Source: Trichopria drosophilae (Eukaryota; Arthropoda; Insecta; Hymenoptera; Diapriidae). Taken from it: 64,000 bases of DNA. Shown piece after piece: positions 1 through 9,199 of this stretch. Where the stretch lies: positions 1,116,001-1,180,000 of the forward strand of contig CM059582.1 of NCBI GenBank assembly GCA_030407085.1, given 5' to 3'. The notes under the pieces were generated by a model. The model ran no database searches and was not told the origin of the DNA. It saw nothing but the letters and a program-made list of their open reading frames with translations. Positions within the stretch are counted from its first letter, which is position 1. Every line of letters begins with the position of its first letter. The position numbers were made by a program, and so were the translations under genes.

Positions 1-1839
1 GTTATCGCCATCGATGGATTAAAGATAGAACCTTTGATTGATCATTTCCAGTTAATTAAAGATTTCGAGCATGAAAAACCAAGTGAACGCATAGCTGGCG
101 GATTTGGTGGAGTAGCAGAGTATGGCATAACTTCCAGATGGGACAAAAATTACCTAAAAATTATCAGACTGTTACTGGAAAGACGTGAGAATTTCGCACT
201 TTATGGAGGAATTCGTTTTGGAGGTACGATAACTGTTGATGACTCGTTCAACTTGGGTTTTGATCACATTTCCTTGGCACTTGGCTCTGGTAAGCCACGA
301 ATGATCAAAATAAAAAACATACTAGCTCGTGGAGTGCGCATGGCATCCGACTTTCTCATGTCGTTACAACTAACAGGTGCTCTTAAGTGTGATTCTATAG
401 CAAATCTGCAAGTTCGCATGCCGATAGTTGTCATAGGTGCAGGACTCACGGCAATTGATACTGCTACTGAAGCTTTAGCTTACTATCCTATTCAAGTGGA
501 AAAATTTCTTCTTCGTTATGAAATATTGGTTGATAAGTATGGAAAGAAATATGTCGAAAAAGATTGGACAGAAGAAGAATATGAAATTGCAAATGAGCTC
601 ATATCACACGCAAAATTGATCCAAGCAGAGCAAGCACTAGCAAAAAAAGAAAACAGAGAAATAAAAATATTAGAGTTAATGCAGAGTCTTGGGGGAGTGA
701 AAATTGTATATAGAAAAGATCTAAAAAATTCACCAAGTTATCGATTAAATAGCGAAGAGGTGCAAAATGCACTATCAGAAGGGATTTACTTTATTGAAAA
801 CTTAGAGCCGATTGAATTTATTACAGACAAATATAATCATGCTGAGTTGATAAAACTGATTGATACAAAATCCCACGAAATTAAATATATCAAAGCACGT
901 TCTATTCTCATAGCAGCAGGCACTGAACCAAACACGGCTATTGCAACAGAAGATAAAAAGCATTTTCAACTAAGTAATGGATATTTTATTCATTTAAACT
1001 CATTGGGAAAAGAAATAGATTCAGTATTTTCTCCTAAAATGCAGGATAAAGACAGAATATTAGTGCATAAGCAAAGCAATAAAACAATTAGCTTTTTTGG
1101 TGATCTTCATCCTTCGTATAGCGGCAGCGTCGTGAAAGCTATGGCAAGCGCTAAGAATGGTTACCCTATCATTTCTCAGCTTTTGAATAGAGTTAATAGC
1201 TTCATTTATGTCACTCCGGCTAGAATCTCGGAGTCATATGCACAATTATACGAATGTTGTAATATAAGAGTAACTTTCACCAAAAAAGATGTCATTCCAG
1301 TGCCCAGACACTGGAATCCAGAAAACTTAATTTTGAATGAGTACACCAGATGGTTGTATAGTCAGAACTGGATTCCAGTGTCAGCTATTTGCACGACACC
1401 ACCTGCTATGCAAATTACCTACAAATTGCAGCATTTGTACGCTAAAGCGTCACGCGCTGGAATAATATCAGAACACCTAGCTAACAAAGAATTTTTCAAT
1501 AAAATCAAAGAGCAATTCACTGCAAAGGTTATAAAAGTTCAATATTTAACAAACAAAGTTGTGGAAATAGTGATCAAAGCACCTCTTGCGGCAAAGAATT
1601 TTAAACCTGGACAATTCTTTAGGTTGCAAAATTTTGAAACCAATAACAGAAAAGCCAATAATACAAACCTTGCTATGGAAGGTATAGCTGTAACCGGCAC
1701 TGAAGTAGACAAAAAAAAAGGAATTATTTCCACTATTGTACTTGAAACTGGTGGCTCCACTAATTTGTGCGGAGGCTTAAGAGAAGGAGAGCAAATAATC
1801 CTTATGGGTCCAACTGGTAAACCTACTGAGGTTGATTAA
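1..1839 (+). pseudogene. FAD-dependent pyridine nucleotide oxidoreductase, truncated, with in-frame palindromic element
   Basis: The frame is open from base 1, so the start lies upstream of the window. A dinucleotide-binding fold is visible as VVIGAGLTAIDTATEA (about 110 codons after the first in-window Met-like codon) and a second as ILIAAGTEPNTA, as in GltD-like amidotransferase/flavoprotein oxidoreductases. The C-terminal part (from about base 1500) looks like the FAD-binding half of a ferredoxin-reductase domain (FKPGQFFRLQNF). The frame stops just after MGPTGKPTEVD, where the NAD-binding half would be expected, so the 3' end appears lost. Bases 1291-1385 encode an inserted palindromic element (PVPRHWNPENLILNEY) that keeps the frame open. 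Function in the cell is not established; the family transfers electrons from NAD(P)H. The family call is good and the truncation is inferred from domain completeness. Confidence 0.7.
1291..1385. repeat. Wolbachia palindromic element inside a coding sequence
   Basis: The element begins gtcattccagtgcccagaca and ends with the complementary motif ctggattccagtg. It is nearly the same sequence as the copy at 45645-45756. The insertion keeps the reading frame of the oxidoreductase and adds roughly 31 residues containing PENLILNEY. It resembles the protein-invading palindromic elements known from Rickettsia and reported in Wolbachia. Confidence 0.75.
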
Positions 1840-1924
1840 ACCCCCTTCGTACTAATTATGCTACAGTATATATTATTTATTAATAGATCTATGCTACAAT
1901 AGCATTTTTTATTAAGGTAGCATT

Positions 1925-2326
1925 ATGACACATCAGTTAATATTCACACTTCCAAAAGAAAGCTACTCTATAGCTATAGGACCGTGTTCTGCAAAAAGTA
2001 GAAAGTGTAAGGAGTTTGTAGCAAAAAACGAAGACGTAGGTATGAAATTTCTTATTTCTACTAAAGATGATACTAGCAAAACAGGAAAAATGTCCCTTTG
2101 TAAAGATAATAACGGTCAAGATGAGTGTACAACATCCTACACAGTTCAATTTCCAGTAATTTATAATGATCTTTTTAATGATAGCTTGAGCTACGTAAGT
2201 GTTCTTTTGGATCATGATAAAGGACATTTAACTAGGATGCACAATGAATTCGATAAATATAATATTGATTACACAGTTATGGACAATGGTACAACACAGA
2301 ATGTGTTGTCAGAGGTTTTTATATAA
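1925..2326 (+). CDS. hypothetical protein, 133 aa
   Basis: This complete small ORF starts with ATG after a purine-rich stretch (attaaggtagcatt), which can serve as a ribosome binding site. The protein is soluble-looking, with no signal peptide or membrane segment. It carries four cysteines in the first half, two of them in PCSAKSRKC and two flanking KDNNGQDEC. I recognise no family. It lies between a truncated oxidoreductase and an insertion element, so it may be an accessory gene or the surviving part of a longer gene. The coding call rests on length, start signal and the absence of any better frame. Confidence 0.5.
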   Translation: MTHQLIFTLPKESYSIAIGPCSAKSRKCKEFVAKNEDVGMKFLISTKDDTSKTGKMSLCKDNNGQDECTTSYTVQFPVIYNDLFNDSLSYVSVLLDHDKGHLTRMHNEFDKYNIDYTVMDNGTTQNVLSEVFI

Positions 2327-2374
2327 TCTAATTTTCATTATACAGCTACTCAGAGCTCTCTTGGTTCCATTGTC

Positions 2375-3564
2375 TGTAATAGTTTAGACTTGATCTGACA
2401 AATTAACAAAGCAAGATAAAAATATAAATAAATTTCAAAGGAGTGTCAGATATGAGTACAACACAAGAAAAAATACTAAAACCAAAGTTGGGGTTGCTAG
2501 AACTTGCAAAGCAATTAGGAAATGTATCACAGGCGTATGGGATATTCAAGGGATACATTTTACCGCTTCAAAGAGCTGTATGAAACAGGAGGGGAAAAAG
2601 CATTATATGAGATAAACAAAAGCAAACCATTACTTGCCAATAGAGTACCAAAGGATACAGAAAAAGCAGTAGTTAAAATAACAGTGAGTTTCCAGCATAT
2701 GGACAAGAAAGAGCAGCTAATGAGTTAAAGAAAAAAGGAATTCTAATATCTGCTAGCGGGATAAGGTCAATATGGCAAAGAAACAACCTCGAAAATTTTA
2801 AAAAGAGATTGAAAGCTCTGGAAGCGAAGATGGTCCAAGACGGTATAATTTTACAGAGGAGCAAGTTGCTGCTTTAGAAAAAACTAAGGAACAAAAAGAG
2901 GCCAATGGCGAAATTGAGACACAATACCCTGGATACTTAGGTAGTCAAGATACCTATTATGTAGGTAATATCAAAGGTATTGGACGAATTTATCAACAAA
3001 CTTTTATTGACACCTACTCTAGAGTGGCCTTTGCTAAACTTTATACGGAGAAAACTGCCATCACAGCTGCAGATCTTCTCAACGATAGAGTTATACCATT
3101 TTTTGACGAACAGAAAGTTCCATTGCTACGCATTTTAACTGATCGTGGTACAGAGTATTGTGGCAAGCCAAGAAATCATGCGTACCAGTTATATTTGGGA
3201 GTAGAAAATATTGATCATTCTAGAACCAAAGCTTACTCTCCACAAACTAATGGTATATGTGAAAGGCTTCATAGAACTATGCAAGATGAATGTTATAATA
3301 TTATCTTTAGGAAAAAGATTTATAGTACTTTGGAAGAACTCCAGTTAGATGTCGATCATTGGTTGCATTCTTACAATAGAGCTAGACCTCATTCCGGTAA
3401 GTATTGCTATGGTAAGGCTCCTATGCAGACCTTTTTTGATAGTATGCATATTGCTTACCAAAAAAATATTGATAACATTAAAACAGATTCTGACATCGGT
3501 TTTGACTTCGTCGATTCTTCTGTCAGATAATTCATGCTTGTCAGATCAAGTCTAAACTATTACA
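2375..3564 (+). mobile_element. IS481-type insertion sequence, degraded
   Basis: Perfect 26-bp terminal inverted repeats bound the element: the left end (2375-2400) starts TGTAATAGTTTAGACTTGAT and the right end (3539-3564) is its exact reverse complement. Total length is 1190 bp, normal for IS481-group elements. It holds a single transposase gene with DDE integrase core, broken by frameshifts. I see no clear target-site duplication: the flanks are ccattgtc on the left and caactcta on the right. The ends are intact, so it could be mobilised in trans by a functional relative elsewhere in the genome. Confidence 0.85.
2452..3530 (+). pseudogene. IS481 family transposase, frameshifted
   Basis: The coding sequence starts at ATG 2452 (MSTTQEKILKPKLG) behind an aaaggag site. 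Translation shows one protein spread over the three forward frames. The helix-turn-helix part changes frame near 2535 ([18 protein letters not shown]), again near 2688 ([16 protein letters not shown]), and again near 2857 (TEEQVAALEKTKEQKEANGE). The catalytic core from about 2900 is open to the stop and retains the integrase features LRILTDRGTEYCG, AYSPQTNGICERLHRTMQ and YNRARPHSG. Aspartate and glutamate of the DDE triad are visible in the C-terminal part. At least three frameshifts make an active enzyme unlikely. Confidence 0.85.
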
Positions 3565-3580
3565 CAACTCTACTCGAATG

Positions 3581-3882
3581 CCGTCATTACAGTGCTTGAT
3601 ACAGGGATCTATAGATAAACAATTTAATATTCCACTACGTGTTAGCGGAACCTATCTATATCATTATCCAAAAAACATAAAAAACTAAATTAACGAAGAA
3701 TTCTTTAATAGAATCAGATATTGCGAAGAGCATAAAAGTCGAATGAGTGCATTAAAAACTGGCAGCTCCATTATATTTATGCAAATACTGAAGAGAAAGC
3801 GAGTAAATAACTCTCAACTGACAGACTTAATGAAGTTCTAGATATCAAAGTGATGCCAAACTTTATTTCAAAAAGTAAATAA
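3581..3882 (+). pseudogene. palindromic-element remnant and C-terminal fragment of an unrecognised gene
   Basis: Just right of the IS481 end, gtcattacagtgcttgatac is a decayed copy of the palindromic element seen elsewhere in the window. It is followed by a broken frame. From about 3690, NEEFFNRIRYCEEHKSRMSA and SIIFMQILKRKRVNNSQLTD can be read, followed after a one-base shift by DIKVMPNFISKSK and a stop at 3880-3882. This looks like the tail of a once longer protein. I do not recognise the family. Confidence 0.4.
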
Positions 3883-4134
3883 TTTGCTAATGCTCGTGCA
3901 CAAATTAAAAATAAATTATGCACGAGTGTAGCACTGTGAATTAGGAGTGCTATATTAAAGATTACCTCACTATTAAAGCTATCGGTCAGATTAGAAAACC
4001 TAATCTGACCGGTTTCTCTATAACCTTCTAAACCCTGGTATAATTATATAGTAATTAGCTTAACTAGTGGTTAATATGCAAATTGATTCTATTTGTATGT
4101 TGAGGTAGCATAAACCATACTGTTTTACATCGTT
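3883..4134. other. intergenic, no gene seen
   Basis: This AT-rich spacer lies between the relic and the antiporter-subunit gene. Apart from the hairpin at 3983-4011 I see no ORF of note, RNA gene or repeat. The promoter of the following gene should lie in its right half, but I could not place boxes with confidence. Confidence 0.4.
3983..4011 (+). terminator. perfect 12-bp stem hairpin, terminator-like
   Basis: CGGTCAGATTAG, a five-base loop (AAAAC) and CTAATCTGACCG form a perfect stem, followed by ggtttctct. The trailing T-run is weak, so a terminator is likely but not certain. The sequence gtcagatta resembles part of the IS481 terminal repeat (gtcagatcaag), so it could also be a derivative of such an end. 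Confidence 0.45.
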
Positions 4135-5694
4135 GTGCAACTTTATAAATTTTTATTGCTATTTCTATTGACTACATTAATAGTGATAGTCCTAATATTA
4201 CCTGAAAATTTAGGTACTACACTGAATTGCTCTCATCCAGTTCTAAATTTTGATTTATCTTTTCGTATCGTACTAATATCTTTTTTATCAGTTGCATTTT
4301 TAGCTGTTCTACCAGCACAAAATTTGACTTTTTCAGAGATGCTATCTTTTGCTGCTTACACTATTAGTTCACTTTATGCAGTTTTATCTGAACATATGAT
4401 ATTGGTTATAATATTCTGTGAATTAATGACTGTCAGTGCATTTTTTACTATCGCAGCTGGCTGTAGAGATAGTGGACCTGCAATAAGGTACGCTTGTGTA
4501 CACTTTTTCGTTGGAGTTATATTAATAGCAGGATTGGCACTTCAAAGCACTAACCTGATAATTTTGGGTTTATTGATAAACTGCGCTTGTTTTCCTTTTT
4601 CGTTTTGGATTGTTGATGCATATCCTGCTGCATCGCTACATGGCACCACATATCTCTCTTTATTTACCACTAAAGCCTCTTTTTTAGTGATGCTTTTACA
4701 CACTTATAACCTATGGCAAGATTGTACTGAAATATTAGCGCTTGTAGGCGCCATCACTGCAATTTACAGCATTATATTTGCTTCTCTTGAGCAAAATATT
4801 CGCAGATTTTTATGCTATAACGTTGTAGGACAAATGGGCTTGCTGATTATTGCAGGAAGTTTGCTCAGTCCTTCAGAAAAAGCAATACCAATTTTGATAC
4901 TGCATATAATCTTCTCTCTTGTTTATCAATCATTATTGTTTGTGGTCAGTAATTCGATTATTTTACAAACAAAAACAATTAGTTTTAATGGAGTGGGTAA
5001 ACTGATGTCAGTGGAAGGCATGTGTGCTATAATCGCAATACTTACAATGGCTGCATTTCCTGGAACCGTTGGATTTATCAGTAAATCATATATCACAGCT
5101 GAAATTGAAATGAACACTGTTGCCTTAAAAGGGTATAAAAATTTATATAAGCTTCTAAATTTGCTGCTTCATTTAAGCGTGGGGCTAAAGTTTCTTTATT
5201 ACTTATTTATTGCAAAAAGTAAGTCAAAACCTTTAGCAGAGAGGGGAGGCAAAATTACTATGATTATTTTAACATTTATATGCGTAATCGCTGGCAATCC
5301 TTACTTACCTATTTACAATAAACCTTCGATTTTCGATTTTGTGTACAACACAAAAAATGTTTTGTCGCAATTTAATTTATTACTATGTACCACTTTATTG
5401 TTTATTCCTTTACGCAAGTTATTTTACCCGAGAGTAAATTTTAAAATGGATGTTGATTGGATTTTTAGAGTTTTCATATCCTATATTGTCTTGTCGTTCA
5501 ATCAGTTAGTCTCTAAAACTAGAGAAATGTTTGCCAATGTACTGCAAAACTTGACTAATTCACTTGCTAGTTTATACTTTGATAATATTACCAAACTTAA
5601 AGAAGTGCTGAGTTATAACTCAGTGAGTTTTGTTTCAGCTTCTTCTCTCTTTTTAATGAGTATTCTACTAATGCTGTTATGTTTAAATCGTTAA
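4135..5694 (+). CDS. Mrp/NuoN-type proton antiporter subunit (MrpD-like)
   Basis: This is a very hydrophobic protein of about 519 residues with roughly fourteen membrane segments, in the family shared by complex I subunits NuoL/M/N and Mrp Na+/H+ antiporter subunits. The conserved core is visible as SLFTTKASFLVMLLHTYNLW, with the lysine usual in this position, and AAFPGTVGFISKSYI with a second lysine. The start used is GTG 4135 and no strong ribosome binding site precedes it. It overlaps the ffh start by 16 bp, so the two are probably co-transcribed. Wolbachia carries several such proteins. Whether this one works with complex I or as a separate cation/proton exchanger cannot be told from sequence alone. 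Confidence 0.75.
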   Translation: MQLYKFLLLFLLTTLIVIVLILPENLGTTLNCSHPVLNFDLSFRIVLISFLSVAFLAVLPAQNLTFSEMLSFAAYTISSLYAVLSEHMILVIIFCELMTVSAFFTIAAGCRDSGPAIRYACVHFFVGVILIAGLALQSTNLIILGLLINCACFPFSFWIVDAYPAASLHGTTYLSLFTTKASFLVMLLHTYNLWQDCTEILALVGAITAIYSIIFASLEQNIRRFLCYNVVGQMGLLIIAGSLLSPSEKAIPILILHIIFSLVYQSLLFVVSNSIILQTKTISFNGVGKLMSVEGMCAIIAILTMAAFPGTVGFISKSYITAEIEMNTVALKGYKNLYKLLNLLLHLSVGLKFLYYLFIAKSKSKPLAERGGKITMIILTFICVIAGNPYLPIYNKPSIFDFVYNTKNVLSQFNLLLCTTLLFIPLRKLFYPRVNFKMDVDWIFRVFISYIVLSFNQLVSKTREMFANVLQNLTNSLASLYFDNITKLKEVLSYNSVSFVSASSLFLMSILLMLLCLNR

Positions 5695-7022
5695 CCGAAA
5701 GTTTAAATTCCGTATTTAGTAGACTGAGAGGAAAGTCAATCATTTCTGAAGATGATTTTAATCTTGCCATGCGTGAAATACGTATAGCTTTAATTGAAGC
5801 TGACGTTTCACTTGAAGTTGCGAAAAAATTCATCAATGACATTAAAGATAAAGTGATCGGGGAAAAAGTCATAAAAAGTGTTTCCCCAGCGCAAATGATA
5901 ATCAAAATTGTGCAGGATAATTTAGTTGCAGTTCTCGGATCAGAGAAAAGCGACTTAAACCTAGCAACTAAACCCCCTGCTGTGATTATGATGGTGGGCT
6001 TACAAGGTGCAGGTAAAACAACTACCTCAGGAAAGCTTGCTTTAAAACTAAAAAAGCAAAAGAAAAAAGTGATGCTTGCCTCTTTAGACATTTATAGGCC
6101 TGCTGCCCAGAAACAACTTGAGGTGCTGGGTAAACAAATAGACGTACAAACTTTATCTATAGTAATAAATGAAGGGCCTATTGCAATTACAAAAAGGGCA
6201 CTAGCAGCAGCAAAGAACGATAATTATGATGTATTAATACTAGACACCGCAGGCAGGCTTCATATTGACAATAATATGATGAATGAGTTGAAAGTCGTAA
6301 AGGAAATAGCTTCACCTACAGAAGTTATTTTAGTAGCCGACGCAATGATAGGCCAGGATGCGGTCAACATTGCCAAATCATTCAATGAGGTAATAGGTGT
6401 AACCGGCATTATTCTCACCCGTGTTGATGGTGATGCACGTGGTGGTGCTGCTCTTTCTATGAAAATGATCGCCAATTGTCCAATTAAATTTATTGCTTGT
6501 GGTGAAAAATTAAGTGACCTCGATGACTTTTATCCCGATAGAATTGCAAAAAGGATACTTAGCATGGGTGATGTTGTATCATTGGTTGAAAAAGCTGCTG
6601 AGATTGTTGGTCAGGAAGAAATTGATAAGTTACAAAAGAAAGTAAAAAAGGGTAAATTCGACCTAAACGACCTAGTGGGAATGTTAAAAACTCTGAGTAA
6701 AATGGATGGCATTAGCAACATAATGAAATTCATCCCTAGTTCATTCACAAAAAAGCTAAGTAGCAGTATGCCAGATGACAATAAAGTGAAAAAATATATA
6801 GCCATCATAAACTCAATGACCGAAAAAGAAAGGCAAAATCCAGATATTTTAAATGGCAAAAGAAGACTTAGAATTTCTAAGGGGTCCGGAACAAGTGTAA
6901 CTGACGTTAATCTTCTAATTAAGCAGTATAATCAAATGAGCTCTATGGTGAATAAGTTCAGTAAAGTTGACCATAGTAAACTCAAAGAATCTGATTTGAT
7001 GGATATGCTAAGCAGAAAGTAA
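5679..7022 (+). CDS. ffh: signal recognition particle protein Ffh (SRP54)
   Basis: Ffh is the GTPase that, with 4.5S RNA, binds signal sequences emerging from the ribosome and docks at FtsY to deliver inner-membrane proteins. The 447 residues match the usual length. The N domain occupies about residues 1-95. The G domain follows with P-loop GLQGAGKTTTSGK at about 107, DTAGRLHID near 190 and TRVDGDARGGAALS near 245. The M domain (about 325-435) keeps the RRLRISKGSG helix that contacts the RNA. The ATG start lies inside the end of the upstream antiporter gene. The 4.5S RNA gene itself was not seen in this window. Confidence 0.97.
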   Translation: MFKSLTESLNSVFSRLRGKSIISEDDFNLAMREIRIALIEADVSLEVAKKFINDIKDKVIGEKVIKSVSPAQMIIKIVQDNLVAVLGSEKSDLNLATKPPAVIMMVGLQGAGKTTTSGKLALKLKKQKKKVMLASLDIYRPAAQKQLEVLGKQIDVQTLSIVINEGPIAITKRALAAAKNDNYDVLILDTAGRLHIDNNMMNELKVVKEIASPTEVILVADAMIGQDAVNIAKSFNEVIGVTGIILTRVDGDARGGAALSMKMIANCPIKFIACGEKLSDLDDFYPDRIAKRILSMGDVVSLVEKAAEIVGQEEIDKLQKKVKKGKFDLNDLVGMLKTLSKMDGISNIMKFIPSSFTKKLSSSMPDDNKVKKYIAIINSMTEKERQNPDILNGKRRLRISKGSGTSVTDVNLLIKQYNQMSSMVNKFSKVDHSKLKESDLMDMLSRK

Positions 7023-7301
7023 GTCAGCAGGTAGTGGAATGAAATAAAATCATCAGTTGTAATTGCTGTTGAATAGTAAAGTATATTATTTTAGCGTGAA
7101 GTAATAAATTCAATAAATTTCTTCAGTTGGAATTGGCATGATAACAAAAATTGATACAAGTTACTTTATCTATATTTAATGCGCTATTTTATAGCTAACA
7201 CACCATACCACCGTAGCACTACACTAGTAACAGACCGAAGGTTGTCGATATCTCAAGTTAGGCTAGTTACAGCATCCACAATATCGTTTGTAAACCTGTA
7301 G
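7023..7301. other. intergenic between convergent genes, no gene seen
   Basis: This spacer lies between the end of ffh and the end of the mlaF gene on the other strand. It is AT-rich, without an ORF, repeat or RNA gene that I can support. A loose inverted repeat around 7098-7126 (gaagtaataa and aaatttcttc) might help termination, but the evidence is weak. Confidence 0.35.
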
Positions 7302-8003
7302 CTATATACAATAAATGAACTTTTTTATATATTCGTTGTTAGTATTTTGTATTTCCTGAACAGTTCCGTGAGAAATGATCCCCCCTTCATATAATACTGC
7401 TATTTTGTCAGCTATTTTAAATGCACTATGAATATCATGTGTAATCGTGATAATTGTAGGACGAAGATCTTGAGATAATTTTATTATTATCTCGTTTACT
7501 ACATCTGACATGATTGGGTCTAATCCTGAAGTTGGCTCATCCAATACAATAATTTCTGGGTTGTGTGCAATTGCTCTTGCAAGTGCCACTCTTTTCTTCA
7601 TTCCACCTGATAGTTCTACTGGAAACATGTCCGCTATGTTTTCTTCCAGTCCGACGTCATTTAACTTCTCGATTGCTAGGCGTTTTGCCTCCTTTATGCT
7701 GATATTAAAGCGTTTTTTATAATTAAAAGATATATTTTCCCACACTGTAACATGGTCAAACAAAGCGGAATTTTGAAATAAGACTCCAAATTTATTTTTG
7801 CTTTTACTATTTATTTTAATAGACCCTGAGTCTGGCGTCAGTAATCCAATAATTATTTTTGTTAATACAGATTTACCACTTCCTGAACCGCCAAGTATGA
7901 CTAATGATTCTCCTTTCGATATATTGAAAGTTATGTTGTTTAATATCGTTCTATCATCAAAGGATAAGCTTAGATTCAATATTGATATTATGGGGCTATG
8001 CAT
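7302..8003 (-). CDS. mlaF: phospholipid transport ABC ATPase MlaF
   Basis: This is the ATP-binding subunit of the Mla-type ABC importer that moves phospholipids between outer and inner membrane. The 233 residues hold Walker A GGSGSGKSVLT (near 38), Q-loop LFQNSALFDHVTVWEN, signature LSGGMKKRVALARA, Walker B IIVLDEPTSGLDP and the switch histidine in ITHDIHSA. The LFDxxTVxEN form after the Q-loop is typical of MlaF and its plastid TGD3 relatives. It starts 8 bp inside the 3' end of the permease gene, so the pair is translationally coupled. The partner mlaC lies far away at 49320. Confidence 0.9.
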   Translation of the reverse strand: MHSPIISILNLSLSFDDRTILNNITFNISKGESLVILGGSGSGKSVLTKIIIGLLTPDSGSIKINSKSKNKFGVLFQNSALFDHVTVWENISFNYKKRFNISIKEAKRLAIEKLNDVGLEENIADMFPVELSGGMKKRVALARAIAHNPEIIVLDEPTSGLDPIMSDVVNEIIIKLSQDLRPTIITITHDIHSAFKIADKIAVLYEGGIISHGTVQEIQNTNNEYIKKFIYCI

Positions 8004-8778
8004 GTATTAAAGTAATTAAGTAATTTGCTAAAATTATCAATATAGAGGATATAACAACAGTTGATGTTGTTGCAATACCTACCCCTCGTGCACCTTCCCT
8101 ACAATGGTAACCGTAATAACAACTTGAAACAGAAATTATGGCGCCAAAAGCAGTCGCTTTCATCAGCCCAACAATCAAATCGTACATATTAAAGAATTGA
8201 GCTGTATATTTTATGTATATATTTAAATTGTGGTTAAATTCAAAGACTGCGGTGACATACCCTCCAAATATTCCTATTAGATCTGCACATACTGTAAGTA
8301 TTGGAAATACTATAACTGACGCTAGAATTCTTGGTACAATTAAATATTTGAAAGGATTGATGTCCAAAGTTGTAAGTGCATCTATTTGTTCAGTGATGCG
8401 CATCGTGCCAATTTCTGCTGCAATTGAGGACCCAACCTTTCCTACCATTATTAAGCCGATCAAAACTGGCCCTAACTCTTTAATGATAGTGATCGTAACA
8501 AGTTTAGGTACTACTTGTTCTTGATTAATCAATATACCACTTAAGCTACTCTGTAAAACTATCACTGCTCCTATAAAAACTCCAGTGAGCCCAACAATTG
8601 GCAAAGAGAAAAAGCCTATCTCTATAATTTGTCTTGCCACATTGCTAAAATAATATGGAGGAATAAAGCAGTGGTATAGAGATTGAATAAAAAATACAAA
8701 TGCGTTACCAATCCTCAACAGAAAGTTCATAAAGCATCTACCGATTATTCTAACGCTGTCTATATTCAAGGAACTCAC
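7996..8778 (-). CDS. mlaE: phospholipid transport permease MlaE
   Basis: MlaE is the membrane subunit of the Mla lipid transporter. The 260 residues contain about five to six hydrophobic segments. Conserved stretches of the family are clear: VKKLGP-like TIIKELGPVLIGLIMVGKVG, SSIAAEIGTMRITEQIDAL and TSTVVISSILIILANYLIT at the C-terminus. It is the first gene of the mlaE-mlaF pair, transcribed leftward. The 230-bp spacer to the right separates it from the divergent rpmF operon and should contain both promoters. Confidence 0.92.
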   Translation of the reverse strand: MSSLNIDSVRIIGRCFMNFLLRIGNAFVFFIQSLYHCFIPPYYFSNVARQIIEIGFFSLPIVGLTGVFIGAVIVLQSSLSGILINQEQVVPKLVTITIIKELGPVLIGLIMVGKVGSSIAAEIGTMRITEQIDALTTLDINPFKYLIVPRILASVIVFPILTVCADLIGIFGGYVTAVFEFNHNLNIYIKYTAQFFNMYDLIVGLMKATAFGAIISVSSCYYGYHCREGARGVGIATTSTVVISSILIILANYLITLIHA

Positions 8779-9008
8779 TTTACATTTATCTTAGCTAAAA
8801 TTAGTTTTACTGATTTTATTAAATTTTTATTAACTTCGCCAGAGTATAGTCAAGATATGTCTTAAGTTCAATATACTTTGATCAAAATGCTTGAGTTTAA
8901 GTTTATAAGACTGAATTGTATAAGAAAACCTTACTTATTTCGCTATTTACTTCTTGTAAAAAACATGCTACTAATAAATCGTGTTATATAATTGAATTGG
9001 AGTAAGTT

Positions 9009-9191
9009 TTGGCAGTTCCGAAGAGAAAAAAGTCAAAGTCAAGGCGTAATATGCATCGTTCTCATCATGCTGTTAAGCCTAAGAATATTGTGGTATGCGC
9101 AACAACTGGAGAGTTCATGTTGCCTCACAACATAGCAGTTGACAATAGTTACAAAGGAAAACGTGTTTTCATTAAACAAAAGGCGGAGTAA
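9009..9191 (+). CDS. rpmF: 50S ribosomal protein L32
   Basis: This is a 60-residue basic protein beginning MAVPKRKKSKSRRNMHRSHH, the signature of L32 in the large ribosomal subunit. The start is TTG at 9009 preceded by ttggagtaag, a good ribosome binding site; no ATG is available in frame. As in many bacteria it heads an operon with plsX and fabH (gap of 8 bp to plsX), linking ribosome and membrane lipid synthesis. Confidence 0.95.
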   Translation: MAVPKRKKSKSRRNMHRSHHAVKPKNIVVCATTGEFMLPHNIAVDNSYKGKRVFIKQKAE

Positions 9192-9199
9192 CTCATGAT

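Noticed and set aside
5679..7301. 4.5S RNA gene near ffh
   Set aside because: No GGTGCTGTTTACCAGGTCA-like core or long hairpin is visible in the flanking spacers.
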